The notes under the pieces are model-generated. The model was not told the DNA's origin and made no database searches. It saw only the letters and a list, made by a program, of their open reading frames with translations. From an uncultured Collinsella sp. (GTDB lineage: Bacteria > Actinomycetota > Coriobacteriia > Coriobacteriales > Coriobacteriaceae), in NCBI GenBank assembly GCA_900755685.1, contig CAAEHI010000017.1:1-11489 (forward strand): DNA of 11,489 nucleotides, written 5' to 3'. Shown here piece by piece: positions 1 through 6,136 of the stretch. Both the position numbers and the translations under genes were made by a program. Positions within the stretch are counted from its first letter, which is position 1, and each line of letters begins with the position of its first letter.

Positions 1-102
1 CAGCATCAGGGTAGCGCTGCGACGCGGAAATCGCGCGCCGTTGCCGCGCCCCGCAGTGCCCGCTTCCCCCGAGAACAATTATCAGTGCAGGTAGACGGCT
101 TA

Positions 103-171
103 TCAAAACTTGAAAAGTGCCGGTATGGATGGGGGGCTCCGAATCAGCCCCGTAATCCGGCATAGTTTTGA
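103..171. repeat. Imperfect palindrome (interrupted hairpin)
   Basis: Three nested pairs of arms can be seen: TCAAAACT (103-110) with AGTTTTGA (164-171), TGCCGG (118-123) with CCGGCA (157-162), and GGGGCT (133-138) with AGCCCC (146-151). The stem is interrupted on the left by a 7-base bulge between the first two arms. It may be a REP-like intergenic element or an RNA hairpin at the 3' end of the redox operon. It shares no arm sequence with the palindrome at 216-281 or with the 80-bp array. Confidence 0.6.
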
Positions 172-215
172 AATGGCACTAAAGTAGGCATAAGCTAAAT
201 ACCAGTCCCAAGGCA

Positions 216-281
216 AGTTGCGGTGGAATAGTTCCTGGGTGCCGGGGTTGGGCGGAAATCAGGAACTATTTCACCGCAACT
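216..281. repeat. 22-bp-stem palindrome (REP-like)
   Basis: The left arm 216-237 (begins AGTTGCGGTG, ends AGTTCCTG) pairs with the right arm 260-281 (begins CAGGAACTAT, ends CACCGCAACT). All 22 positions pair if one G-T at 226/271 counts as a wobble. The loop is 22 bases and G-rich. There is no T run, so it is not a standard terminator. A stem this long in non-coding DNA suggests a dispersed palindromic repeat, but only one copy lies in this window. Confidence 0.8.
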
Positions 282-327
282 GAGGAGGGGACGGGTGGAT
301 GGTGGGGTAGCTAAAAGAGCCCCGTTT

Positions 328-738
328 CTAATTAGCTACTTGGGCTCGGTCGATGTCCATGCTGGCGATTAGGTTGATGTTGGTGTCTAGGAGGTTCTTT
401 AGCACGACATCTCCCATGCGGATGGGAGCTTCGACGACCAGGCCGCGGATGAGGTCCATGGCTTGGGCGTGGAGTGCCAGCGGGATGGCTTCGGCCGTGC
501 GCACGGGCAGCAGCACCTCGTCGCTGCCGGATACGGCCACGGTGGTGGTGAGCACGCGCATGGGGCAGGTGAGCTCCTGATGTGCGAACTTATCACCGCG
601 CGGGCATCTGTTGCCGGTCACGGAGCGCACCTCTGCCACGGCGCCGTCTGCGTCACGCTCCACCTCCACGGTCAGGAGGCACTCGGATGGGCAGATGGTG
701 CAGTTGAACTTGAGCGTTTCGATCACGTTATCGCTCAT
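328..738 (-). CDS. DUF1667 CXXC-motif protein (redox operon subunit)
   Basis: A 136-aa protein of the DUF1667 family (COG3862, small proteins with conserved CXXC pairs). The N-terminus holds C13-x2-C16-x3-C20, followed by a GNRCPRG segment with C45 and a TCP segment with C58. These four to five cysteines are a plausible metal or Fe-S site. The ATG follows GAGGAGG at 8 bases, and only 3 bases separate it from the stop of the upstream oxidoreductase gene, so the two are translated from one message. Family knowledge: DUF1667 genes commonly lie third in clusters with a GlpA-like dehydrogenase and an FAD/NAD(P) oxidoreductase. A role as electron-transfer or assembly partner is inference. No signal peptide or membrane segment is visible. 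Confidence 0.88.
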   Translation of the reverse strand: MSDNVIETLKFNCTICPSECLLTVEVERDADGAVAEVRSVTGNRCPRGDKFAHQELTCPMRVLTTTVAVSGSDEVLLPVRTAEAIPLALHAQAMDLIRGLVVEAPIRMGDVVLKNLLDTNINLIASMDIDRAQVAN

Positions 739-741
739 AGT

Positions 742-2109
742 TTATGCCTCCTCGACGGGATCGACGGATAGGACAATCTCGCTGGCACCCAGGTCGAGCG
801 CTTGTTGGATGACCTTTGCCGGTAGCGGGAAACTCTCCATTACGCTCGGCTTAAACGCACGGACCTTGCCGGCGAACAGTTCCTCGCCGTCGGCCAAGAT
901 CCTCACGCGGGCGGCATCGACCGGTCGGCGCACACGGAAGTTGAGTCTGGTGAGTGTCACAGTCGTAATGCGTCCCGGCAGCGCGTAGCCCGCGATGCCG
1001 GCAGGGGAGACCGAGAGCTCGCAGTCCGGAACGGCGCCCGCGCCGGTCCCCAGCGCGTACGCCGCCGCAGCCGCGCCGGCGCGCTCAGACTCGGTCGTCA
1101 CGTTGTCGGCCAGGTCGTGCACGTGCAGCACGTTGCCGCAGGCAAAGATGCCCGGCACTCCCGTCTGCAGGCTCTGGTCCACCACGGCGCCGCGCGTGCG
1201 TGGGTCAAGCTCTACGCCCGCGGCAACCGAAAGCTCGTTCTCGGGAATCAAGCCCACCGAAAGCAGCAGTGTGTCACACGGAACAATGCGCTCGGTCCCC
1301 GGAATGGGCGCCAGGCGCTCGTCGACTTGACTCACCTCGACGGCCTCCACGCGATCGTGCCCAATCACGCGCGTAACCGTGGTGGACAGATGCAGCGGAA
1401 TGCCAAAATCGTCCAGGCAATTCTTCACATTGCGGCGCAGGCCGTTGGCGTACGGCATGAGTTCGTACACGCCCTCGACCGAAATCCCCTCGAGCGTGCA
1501 GCGACGTGCCATGATCAGCCCGATATCGCCCGAACCCAAAATGACGGCGCGCGAGCCGGGTTTGAGGTTCTCGATATTGATGTATCGCTGCGCCAGACCC
1601 GCCGTAAACACGCCGGCGGGTCGGCTGCCGGGGATCTTGATCTCGCTGCGCGTGCGCTCGCGGCAACCCATGGCAAGGACGATCGCGCGCCCGGTGAGTT
1701 GCAGCATGCCGTCGCGGCTCATGAGCGTGACGGTATGGGTGACGCCATCTTCTGCGCTCTCGTCTACTCCTGACGCGCACTCGCCCGAATCAATCCCAAT
1801 CACCATGCTGTTCAGGAACAGCGCAATGTCGGTTGCGTGCACCTGGTCGATAAAGCGCTGCGCGTACTCGGGACCGGTGAGCTCCTGTTTAAAGTGCGAC
1901 AGGCCAAAGCCGGGGTGGATGCACTGGCGGAGGATTCCGCCCAGGTGCTGCTCGCGCTCCACGATGGCCACGCGCGCTCCGGCCTTATGCGCGGCCAGCG
2001 CAGCCGCCATGCCGGCAGGTCCGCCGCCGATAACGACCACGTCGAAGGCTTGCGTTTGTACGGCTTCTACGATACCGCAATCAATCGCGCTCGATTTGAA
2101 CTCCGCCAT
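742..2109 (-). CDS. NAD(P)/FAD-dependent oxidoreductase
   Basis: A 455-aa two-dinucleotide-binding flavoprotein. The FAD Rossmann motif is G28-x-G30-x-x-G33 within VVVIGGGPAG. A second nucleotide motif, G192-x-G194-x-x-G197 in ILGSGDIG, probably binds NAD(P)H. A GGILRQC segment with C63 follows the first Rossmann fold. The C-terminal FAD motif is GIFACGNVLHVHD near residues 320-332. The ATG is one base after the stop of the upstream GlpA-like gene, with a GGGGG ribosome binding site about 10 bases before it, so the two are probably translationally coupled. In clusters of this type the protein probably passes electrons between NAD(P) and the dehydrogenase subunit; direction and substrate cannot be read from sequence. 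It could loosely be called GlpB-like by position, but its fold is that of COG0446 oxidoreductases. Confidence 0.9.
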   Translation of the reverse strand: MAEFKSSAIDCGIVEAVQTQAFDVVVIGGGPAGMAAALAAHKAGARVAIVEREQHLGGILRQCIHPGFGLSHFKQELTGPEYAQRFIDQVHATDIALFLNSMVIGIDSGECASGVDESAEDGVTHTVTLMSRDGMLQLTGRAIVLAMGCRERTRSEIKIPGSRPAGVFTAGLAQRYINIENLKPGSRAVILGSGDIGLIMARRCTLEGISVEGVYELMPYANGLRRNVKNCLDDFGIPLHLSTTVTRVIGHDRVEAVEVSQVDERLAPIPGTERIVPCDTLLLSVGLIPENELSVAAGVELDPRTRGAVVDQSLQTGVPGIFACGNVLHVHDLADNVTTESERAGAAAAAYALGTGAGAVPDCELSVSPAGIAGYALPGRITTVTLTRLNFRVRRPVDAARVRILADGEELFAGKVRAFKPSVMESFPLPAKVIQQALDLGASEIVLSVDPVEEA

Positions 2110-2110
2110 C

Positions 2111-3568
2111 CTATCGCACCCCCTTCAAAGGTCCCTCAACCAGCCAGGAGCTATCGTCCTCCAGCAAAACCTCGCTGGGGTCGCAGTCCAGCTCTCGGGC
2201 AAGAATCGCCACCACACGGCTCTGGCAAAAGCCGCTCTGGCACCGACCCATGCCGGCACGGCAGCGTCGCTTGACGCCCTCGAGCGAAACCGCGCCCGGG
2301 CGGCGTCTGATCGCGGCCACAATCTCGGCCTCGGGCACCGTCTCGCAACGGCAGACGATCTGCCCCCACGCGGGATCGGACTCGATCAGCTCCTCCTTGC
2401 GCGCCAGCGGTGCACGGTCAAAGTCGTCCGGCGCGCGGCGAATTGGGTTCCAGTCCGCCCGCTCGTGCAGCTCCACGCCCGCCTCACGCATCACAAGCTC
2501 CATGCGCTCGGCAATGGCCGGCGCGCTTGCGACGCCCGGCGACTGAATGCCCGCCGCCTGGAACAGCCCCGGCACCACGGCCGACTGTCCAATAAAGAAG
2601 TCGTTCGTTCCCTGAATGACCGGACGCCCGCCGGCAAATGCGCGCACCACGCGGCGCGTATCCAGATCGGGCACCAGCTTGCGCGCACCGGTCAGCAGCG
2701 CGTTCACATCGCTCGCATAGGTCTGCGTGTCGCCCGGCTCGCGTACAGCGGCGGTTGCGGTGATCACGGTGTTGCCGTGCACGGTGCCCGTCACGATAAC
2801 GCCCTTCGACACCGGCGTCGGCACGGGGTAGAGCGGCATGAGCGTGCGCGGCTCCTTGTCCAGCACCACGATGTTGCCCTGACGCCAGACCATCTGGAAC
2901 TCCTCGGCGCCCGCCATATGCGAGATGACGGCGGCGCCGTTGTCCGCGGCGTTGATCAGGTAGCGGCAGCGCACGTTGCCAGCGGGGGTCGCCAGCGTAA
3001 AGCGCACGGCTCCGTCATCCGAGTCGGCGACCTCAATGGCCTCCACCGGTGAGGAGCGCATAAACGTCACGCCGTTGGCGACCGCGTTCTCCAGCGCGGC
3101 GATGGCCACTTCAAATGGGTCAACGTAACCGGTCGAAGGGCACCACAGCGCGCACGAGGCCTGGGCACTCGCGCGCGGTTCCAGCTCGTGGATGCGGTCG
3201 GGTCCGATAATCGACAGTGCGGGCACGCCGTTGGCAAGGCCATTCTGGCGCAGCTTCTCCAGATGCGCGCGGTCCTCGTCGTTAAAGCCCAATACCATCG
3301 ACCCGGTGCGGCAGAACAGAAAGCCCAGCTCCTGCGCCCACGCACCGTACAACTCGCAACCACGAGCGTTGACCTGCGCCTTAACCGTGCCCGCTGCCGG
3401 ATCGTAGCCGGCGTGCACCAGGCCGCCGTTGGCCTTCGACGCGCCCAGCGCAATATCGTTAGCCGCCTCGACCACGCAAATGGACGGGTCAAACCTCGCG
3501 AGCTGCCGCGCGATGGCGCACCCGGTAATGCCCGCGCCCACAATCGCGATATCAAACGTTTCTGCCAC
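2111..3568 (-). CDS. GlpA/LhgO-like FAD-dependent dehydrogenase with [2Fe-2S] domain
   Basis: A 485-aa protein of the DAO-fold family (COG0579; annotated as glycerol-3-phosphate dehydrogenase or L-2-hydroxyglutarate oxidase). FAD motif G11-x-G13-x-x-G16 in IVGAGITG, then VVEA with the ribose-binding glutamate. The segment SKANGGLVHAGYD (residues 44-56) is typical of the family. From about residue 404 there is a BFD-like [2Fe-2S] domain: C406-x-C408, then RRCRAGMGRCQSGFC with C436, C443 and C448. The start is GTG, supported by GGGAGG a few bases upstream. It is the first gene of the three-gene operon. It probably oxidises glycerol 3-phosphate to dihydroxyacetone phosphate and passes electrons through the Fe-S domain to its partners. 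The substrate is uncertain: no glycerol kinase or transporter gene lies in the window. Confidence 0.9.
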   Translation of the reverse strand: MAETFDIAIVGAGITGCAIARQLARFDPSICVVEAANDIALGASKANGGLVHAGYDPAAGTVKAQVNARGCELYGAWAQELGFLFCRTGSMVLGFNDEDRAHLEKLRQNGLANGVPALSIIGPDRIHELEPRASAQASCALWCPSTGYVDPFEVAIAALENAVANGVTFMRSSPVEAIEVADSDDGAVRFTLATPAGNVRCRYLINAADNGAAVISHMAGAEEFQMVWRQGNIVVLDKEPRTLMPLYPVPTPVSKGVIVTGTVHGNTVITATAAVREPGDTQTYASDVNALLTGARKLVPDLDTRRVVRAFAGGRPVIQGTNDFFIGQSAVVPGLFQAAGIQSPGVASAPAIAERMELVMREAGVELHERADWNPIRRAPDDFDRAPLARKEELIESDPAWGQIVCRCETVPEAEIVAAIRRRPGAVSLEGVKRRCRAGMGRCQSGFCQSRVVAILARELDCDPSEVLLEDDSSWLVEGPLKGVR

Positions 3569-3585
3569 AGTGCCTCCCGGACGAG

Positions 3586-3600
3586 TTGACAGGCCGTCAA
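3586..3600. promoter_or_regulatory. Hyphenated palindrome upstream of the redox operon
   Basis: TTGAC-AGGCC-GTCAA, a perfect 5-bp inverted repeat with a 5-base spacer, lies 17-32 bases upstream of the GTG of the dehydrogenase gene. Its position, between any promoter and the ribosome binding site, suits an operator. No convincing promoter boxes are visible next to it, and a 5-bp arm can occur by chance. Confidence 0.35.
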
Positions 3601-3672
3601 TAAGAACATCCTACGGTCTACACATCCCCAGCGCGGCGGCAATGCGGCGAACAGCCCCGCAACACCCGCCAA

Positions 3673-3718
3673 CGGCAGGCGAGGGGAGATCCAACAACGT
3701 CGACAACCTCGTCTGCCG
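3673..3718. repeat. 12-bp inverted repeat in the redox operon leader
   Basis: CGGCAGGCGAGG (3673-3684) pairs with CCTCGTCTGCCG (3707-3718); all 12 positions pair with one G-T wobble, around a 22-base loop. It lies between the palindromic array and the minus-strand operon. It could form an RNA hairpin in a long 5' leader or act as a factor-dependent terminator. The T-poor flanks argue against an intrinsic terminator. Confidence 0.5.
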
Positions 3719-3736
3719 GCTACCACGTTGAAGTTT

Positions 3737-3866
3737 TGTCTCGATCTGTAACAGTAAGCTGAGGATTTGGCTTCCAGTTGTTACAGATTGAGATTGAAGC
3801 CGGGGAGAGATTCTTCTGTCTCGATCTGTAACATCTGGGGACTGTTTTGGGGTCTAATTGTGGCAG
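3737..3866. repeat. Left piece of the 80-bp palindromic array (units A and interrupted B)
   Basis: Unit A has arms TGTCTCGATCTGTAACA (3737-3753) and TGTTACAGATTGAGATT (3779-3795) around a 25-base loop. After a 21-base spacer, unit B starts exactly 80 bases later with the same left arm (3817-3833) and a 25-base loop (3834-3858). Its right arm starts in register at 3859 with TGTGGCAG and then breaks off at 3866, where the mobile island begins. The missing arm end reappears at 8355-8363. Arms, loop length and spacing match the right-hand piece at 8347-8765. Confidence 0.9.
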
Positions 3867-4096
3867 TACTGACCAGTAAGAACGACAAAATCGAACACAC
3901 TGCTTACCTGCGGGTTTAAGTACGGCAACAACGGCACAAGCGCGTAAAAACGGGTTAGCACATGCACTTGGGATAATTTGGGGATACGAAAGCCACGTGG
4001 ACGTGCACCCCAAATATCCGTGTTTATTAACACAAAGATCACCATGCCGCCCAGGGCCGTGATGTCGTCGGGCAGCTTGTAGCTCCTTCCAGTCAT
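3854..4096 (-). CDS. Small hypothetical protein at the island's left end
   Basis: An 80-aa ORF I do not recognise. Its ATG has a strong ribosome binding site, GGAGG at 7 bases, and lies 16 bases after the stop of the broken xre gene on the same strand, so the two look like one transcript. The sequence contains short hydrophobic stretches (GGMVIFVLIN near residues 16-25, ALVPLLPYL near 52-60) but no clear full membrane helix. The stop codon falls in the left attachment repeat, so its C-terminus spans the island boundary and would differ in the circular form. It may be a truncated gene, a recombination-directionality factor or a chance ORF. Only the start region is well supported. Confidence 0.35.
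   Translation of the reverse strand: MTGRSYKLPDDITALGGMVIFVLINTDIWGARPRGFRIPKLSQVHVLTRFYALVPLLPYLNPQVSSVFDFVVLTGQYCHN
3855..3866 (+). other. Putative left attachment site (attL core)
   Basis: TAATTGTGGCAG, 11/12 identical to 8343-8354 in the same orientation. The last eight bases are the start of the right arm of repeat unit B (consensus TGTTACAG, here TGTGGCAG). The identical part, GTGGCAG, is 7 bp, a common length for a tyrosine-recombinase crossover region. Confidence 0.72.
3904..3917. repeat. Left member of a 14-bp inverted repeat pair at the island ends
   Basis: TTACCTGCGGGTTT is the reverse complement of AAACCAGCAGGTAA (8317-8330) at 13 of 14 positions. It lies 38 bases inside the left boundary; its partner lies 13 bases inside the right boundary and includes the integrase stop codon. 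Such pairs can be recombinase binding sites around the crossover point. The right copy is coding, so coincidence is possible. Confidence 0.4.
3968..3986 (+). other. Left subterminal direct repeat (possible integrase arm site)
   Basis: TTGGGATAATTTGGGGATA matches TTGGGATAAATTGGGATA (8290-8307) in the same orientation with one substitution and one extra G. It is about 100 bases inside the left boundary, and the right copy is about 35 bases inside the right boundary. Each copy is itself a tandem doublet of a TTGGGATA-like word, as seen at arm-type sites bound by integrase N-terminal domains. Confidence 0.5.
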
Positions 4097-4112
4097 TCCT
4101 CTTCCTCCATCC

Positions 4113-4336
4113 CTATGCGGCCTCGTCCGTGTTCCAGCCCATCAGGTCGTTGGGCGGACAAGCAAGAACCTGCGAGATAGCCAAGAGCTTGTCGGCTCCA
4201 GGTATGTAATCGCCACTCTCGTACTTCGCGAAAGTGCTGACGTTCATTCCTACTTTGGAAGCGACCTCAGCCTGAGAAAGGTCAGCTCGGGCGCGTGCGG
4301 CGCGGATATCCCCGCCAGCTCCTTACTGAAGTCCAT
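4113..4336 (-). pseudogene. Frameshifted Xre-family HTH regulator
   Basis: The minus strand starts ATG GAC TTC AGT AAG GAG CTG after a strong AAAGGAGG site (7 bases), but this frame stops after 28 codons. Adding one G to the G4 run near 4308-4311 joins it to an open frame ending at 4113, giving a 74-aa protein. That frame reads DIRAARARADLSQAEVASKV, continues GMNVSTFAKYESGDYIPGAD, and ends PPNDLMGWNTDEAA. It is a complete Xre/Cro helix-turn-helix: Q-x-E-V-A in the first helix and STFAKYESG in the recognition helix. The ending resembles that of the divergent intact regulator (PNDLLGWYEE). No start codon is available in the HTH frame upstream of the lesion, so the protein is not made as sequenced, unless by slippage or a much shorter product. 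The cause may be a true 1-bp deletion or a sequencing error in the G run. Confidence 0.82.
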
Positions 4337-4480
4337 TCGTTCCTCCTTTGAGACGTTTTTCTGTCTGTCGAATTTCAATATGAATAGTTTTATGCCCCCT
4401 GTTAATCAAATGAGCAACATTTTTTTGTGTAAAGACATTTTTTTGTTTACTATTCACTTAACGTAAAGAAAGGAGTGAGG
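4337..4480. promoter_or_regulatory. Divergent AT-rich control region between the two xre genes
   Basis: This 144-base gap is much more AT-rich than its surroundings. It carries TGAATAGT (4381-4388) and its exact reverse complement ACTATTCA (4449-4456), and a 12-bp direct repeat ACATTTTTTTGT (4417-4428 and 4435-4446). The inverted pair is a good candidate for operator sites of one or both Xre proteins. The right member overlaps the likely -10 box of the rightward promoter. Confidence 0.6.
4425..4453 (+). promoter_or_regulatory. Predicted promoter for xre-rhuM
   Basis: TTGTGT (4425-4430), a 17-base spacer, then TACTAT (4448-4453). The -35 matches consensus at 3 of 6 and the -10 at 4 of 6. It lies 27 bases before the ATG of the rightward xre gene. 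The ACTATTCA element overlaps the -10, which suits autorepression. Confidence 0.5.
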
Positions 4481-4864
4481 ATGAACCTTCGTCTAAGAGA
4501 GCGCCGAGAAGCCCAGGGGCTAAACCAAAAGGAGCTAGCACAAAAAGTCGGCAAGTCATTCCGAACTATTCAGTCTTGGGAGCGCGAGGAGAGCTATCCG
4601 AACGCAGAGCTCGTAGGTGCGCTCTGCGAAGTATTCAACACCGACCCCAACGACCTGCTCGGATGGTACGAGGAGCATCCTGAGGGCAAGCCGACGGCGC
4701 CGGCAGGCGCGGAGGGCGAGCTGATCACCTGCTACCGGCAGAGCACCGAGAAGAGGCGCTCGAAGATCTTGGAGACGGCACGCGACCAGGCCGAGCTGTC
4801 CCAAGCTCAGGCTGCAGCGCCTGAAGGCGAAGGGCTGGAAGCGGATCAAGTAAGGTCCGCGTAG
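4481..4864 (+). CDS. Xre-family HTH transcriptional regulator
   Basis: A 127-aa protein with an N-terminal Xre/Cro helix-turn-helix at residues 2-62: LRLRERREAQGLNQKELAQKV, then SFRTIQSWEREESYPNAELV and a closing PNDLLGWY. The C-terminal half is hydrophilic, with a KRRSKILETARDQAEL helix that may mediate dimerisation. I chose ATG 4481 because AAGGAG lies 6 bases before it; a GTG six bases upstream falls within the ribosome binding site. It heads a rightward unit with the RhuM-family gene, 23 bases apart, and diverges from the broken xre gene. Opposed Xre repressors around an operator-rich gap are typical of lysogeny-type switches in phages and integrative elements. It probably represses itself and the cargo; this is inference. 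Confidence 0.88.
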   Translation: MNLRLRERREAQGLNQKELAQKVGKSFRTIQSWEREESYPNAELVGALCEVFNTDPNDLLGWYEEHPEGKPTAPAGAEGELITCYRQSTEKRRSKILETARDQAELSQAQAAAPEGEGLEADQVRSA

Positions 4865-4887
4865 GCATTCAACGGAAAGGAAGATAT

Positions 4888-5889
4888 ATGGAAGACCCTA
4901 TCCAGGCCGAGATCGTCCTGTACCAGTCCGAGGGGACAAACGTGCCGGTGCAGGTACGCTACATGAACGAAACGCTTTGGATGCCCCAGAAGGAAATCGC
5001 CGAGCTGTTCGACAAGGACAAGTCGACCATCTCGCGCCACATGAAGAATATCTTCGAAGAGGGTGAGCTTGCCCGAGACGCAGTTGTTGCAAAAATTGCA
5101 ACAACTGCCTCAGATGGCAAGACATATATGGTCGACTTCTACGCGCTCGATGCCATCATTGCCGTCGGATACCGCGTGAACTCGCTGCGCGCGACCCGTT
5201 TCCGCCAGTGGGCCACGGCGACCCTCAAGGAGTACATCACCAAGGGTTTCGTCCTCAACGACGACATGCTCAAGAACGGCCGGCCCTTCGGCAAGGACTA
5301 CTTCGACGAGCTGCTCGCCCGCATCCGCGACATCCGCGCGAGTGAGCGGCGCGTGTGGCTCAAGATCACCGACATATTCCAGGAGTGCAGCTTCGACTAC
5401 GACAAGGACTCGACCATGGCCAAGAACTTCTACGCCGCGGTCCAGAACAAGATGCACTACGCCGTCACCGGGCACACCGCGGCCGAGATCGTCCAGGGGC
5501 GCTCCGACCCCTCCAAGCCCAACATGGGGCTCACGTCGTGGAAGGGAGGCCCCGAGGGCCGCATCCACTCCTCGGACGTCACCGTGGCCAAGAACTACCT
5601 GTCCGAGGACGAGATCAGGCAGCTGAACCGCCTCGTCACGATGCTGCTCGACACGCTCGAGGACAGGGCCGAGCGGCACGTCCTTACGAGCATGGAGGAC
5701 TGCGAGCGCCTGCTCGACGGCTTCCTGACATTCAGCGGGCGCGAGGTGCTCAAGGGCCTCGGCAACCGCAACAAGAAGACGGCGGACAAGATCGCCAAGG
5801 AGCGCTTCCATGAGTTCCAGAAGCTCCAGGACAAGGCCTACGAGAACGACTTCGAGCGCATGACGAAGCGTCTGAACGGCAAGGCGTGA
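4888..5889 (+). CDS. rhuM: RhuM-family protein
   Basis: A 333-aa protein that matches the RhuM family (COG3943, Virulence_RhuM) over its full expected length. Residues 26-55 form a DNA-binding-like segment (LWMPQKEIAELF, then DKSTISRHMKNIF). The family core DGKTYMVDFYALDAIIAVGY and RVNSLRATRFRQWAT spans residues 77-110. It is followed by helical parts with FYAAVQNKMHYAVTGHTAAE (181-200) and a charged C-terminus (NKKTADKIAKERFHEF). ATG 4888 has an AAAGGAAG site just upstream. The gene was named in Salmonella SPI-3 and is common in genomic islands and prophages; its molecular role is not established. It is cotranscribed with the upstream xre gene and followed by a terminator at 6035-6067, so xre-rhuM is one regulated unit. 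Codon use near 5075-5130 is unusually AT-rich because of an embedded palindrome (5081-5107). Confidence 0.9.
   Translation: MEDPIQAEIVLYQSEGTNVPVQVRYMNETLWMPQKEIAELFDKDKSTISRHMKNIFEEGELARDAVVAKIATTASDGKTYMVDFYALDAIIAVGYRVNSLRATRFRQWATATLKEYITKGFVLNDDMLKNGRPFGKDYFDELLARIRDIRASERRVWLKITDIFQECSFDYDKDSTMAKNFYAAVQNKMHYAVTGHTAAEIVQGRSDPSKPNMGLTSWKGGPEGRIHSSDVTVAKNYLSEDEIRQLNRLVTMLLDTLEDRAERHVLTSMEDCERLLDGFLTFSGREVLKGLGNRNKKTADKIAKERFHEFQKLQDKAYENDFERMTKRLNGKA
5081..5107. repeat. Perfect 12-bp palindrome inside the RhuM coding sequence
   Basis: CAGTTGTTGCAA (5081-5092) and TTGCAACAACTG (5096-5107) are exact reverse complements around an AAA loop. They encode AVVAKIATTA. The codons used here (GTT, GCA, AAA, ACA) are rare in the rest of this GC-rich gene. 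It may be an operator or mRNA hairpin overlapping the coding region, or a by-product of a conserved peptide. Confidence 0.6.
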
Positions 5890-5923
5890 CGGGCACAAGG
5901 GCCCATCAAAACGCCAGTTGTTC

Positions 5924-5951
5924 CCCATTTTCGTGGGGTCGCGAAAATGGG
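5924..5951. repeat. 10-bp perfect hairpin downstream of rhuM
   Basis: CCCATTTTCG (5924-5933) pairs exactly with CGAAAATGGG (5942-5951) around an 8-base loop. It lies 35 bases after the RhuM stop codon. There is no T run on either side, so it is not a standard terminator. It may be an mRNA 3' end stabiliser, a protein-binding palindrome or the scar of an older insertion. Confidence 0.55.
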
Positions 5952-6034
5952 CGACGGCTTGACCGCGCCGACGGCAAACGGTAATTTGGACGGCGGTATT
6001 GACGCAGGGACCCCACGGGGCCAGCGTCCAAAGG

Positions 6035-6067
6035 AAAGGCGGCTGTCCCCGAGGACAGTCGCCTTTC
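6035..6067 (+). terminator. Rho-independent terminator of xre-rhuM
   Basis: AAAGGCGGCTGTCC (6035-6048) and GGACAGTCGCCTTT (6053-6066) pair over 14 positions with one G-U, around a CCGA loop, and run into TTTCTT. The symmetry (AAA before, TTT after) means it could also work leftward. It separates rhuM from the next gene, which therefore needs its own promoter. Confidence 0.85.
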
Positions 6068-6136
6068 TTCGTCTATGAGCATCCCAACGAGAGGATAGAA
6101 TTATCCACCGAGGTGATTCGGATATGGAGACATGTG

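Larger units (their letters stand above)
1..327. other. Gene-free region with two long palindromes
   Basis: I see no convincing coding sequence here. The stretch lies downstream of the minus-strand redox operon and holds two distinct imperfect palindromes, listed separately at 103-171 and 216-281. I found no classical terminator (GC stem followed by a T run) for the operon, so one of the palindromes may serve as its 3' end. The first 100 bases are GC-rich and unremarkable; they could be the flank of a gene outside the window. Confidence 0.6.

Noticed and set aside
1379..3052. A 557-codon plus-strand open frame
   Set aside because: It lies antisense to two well-supported redox genes and has a composition typical of a shadow frame.
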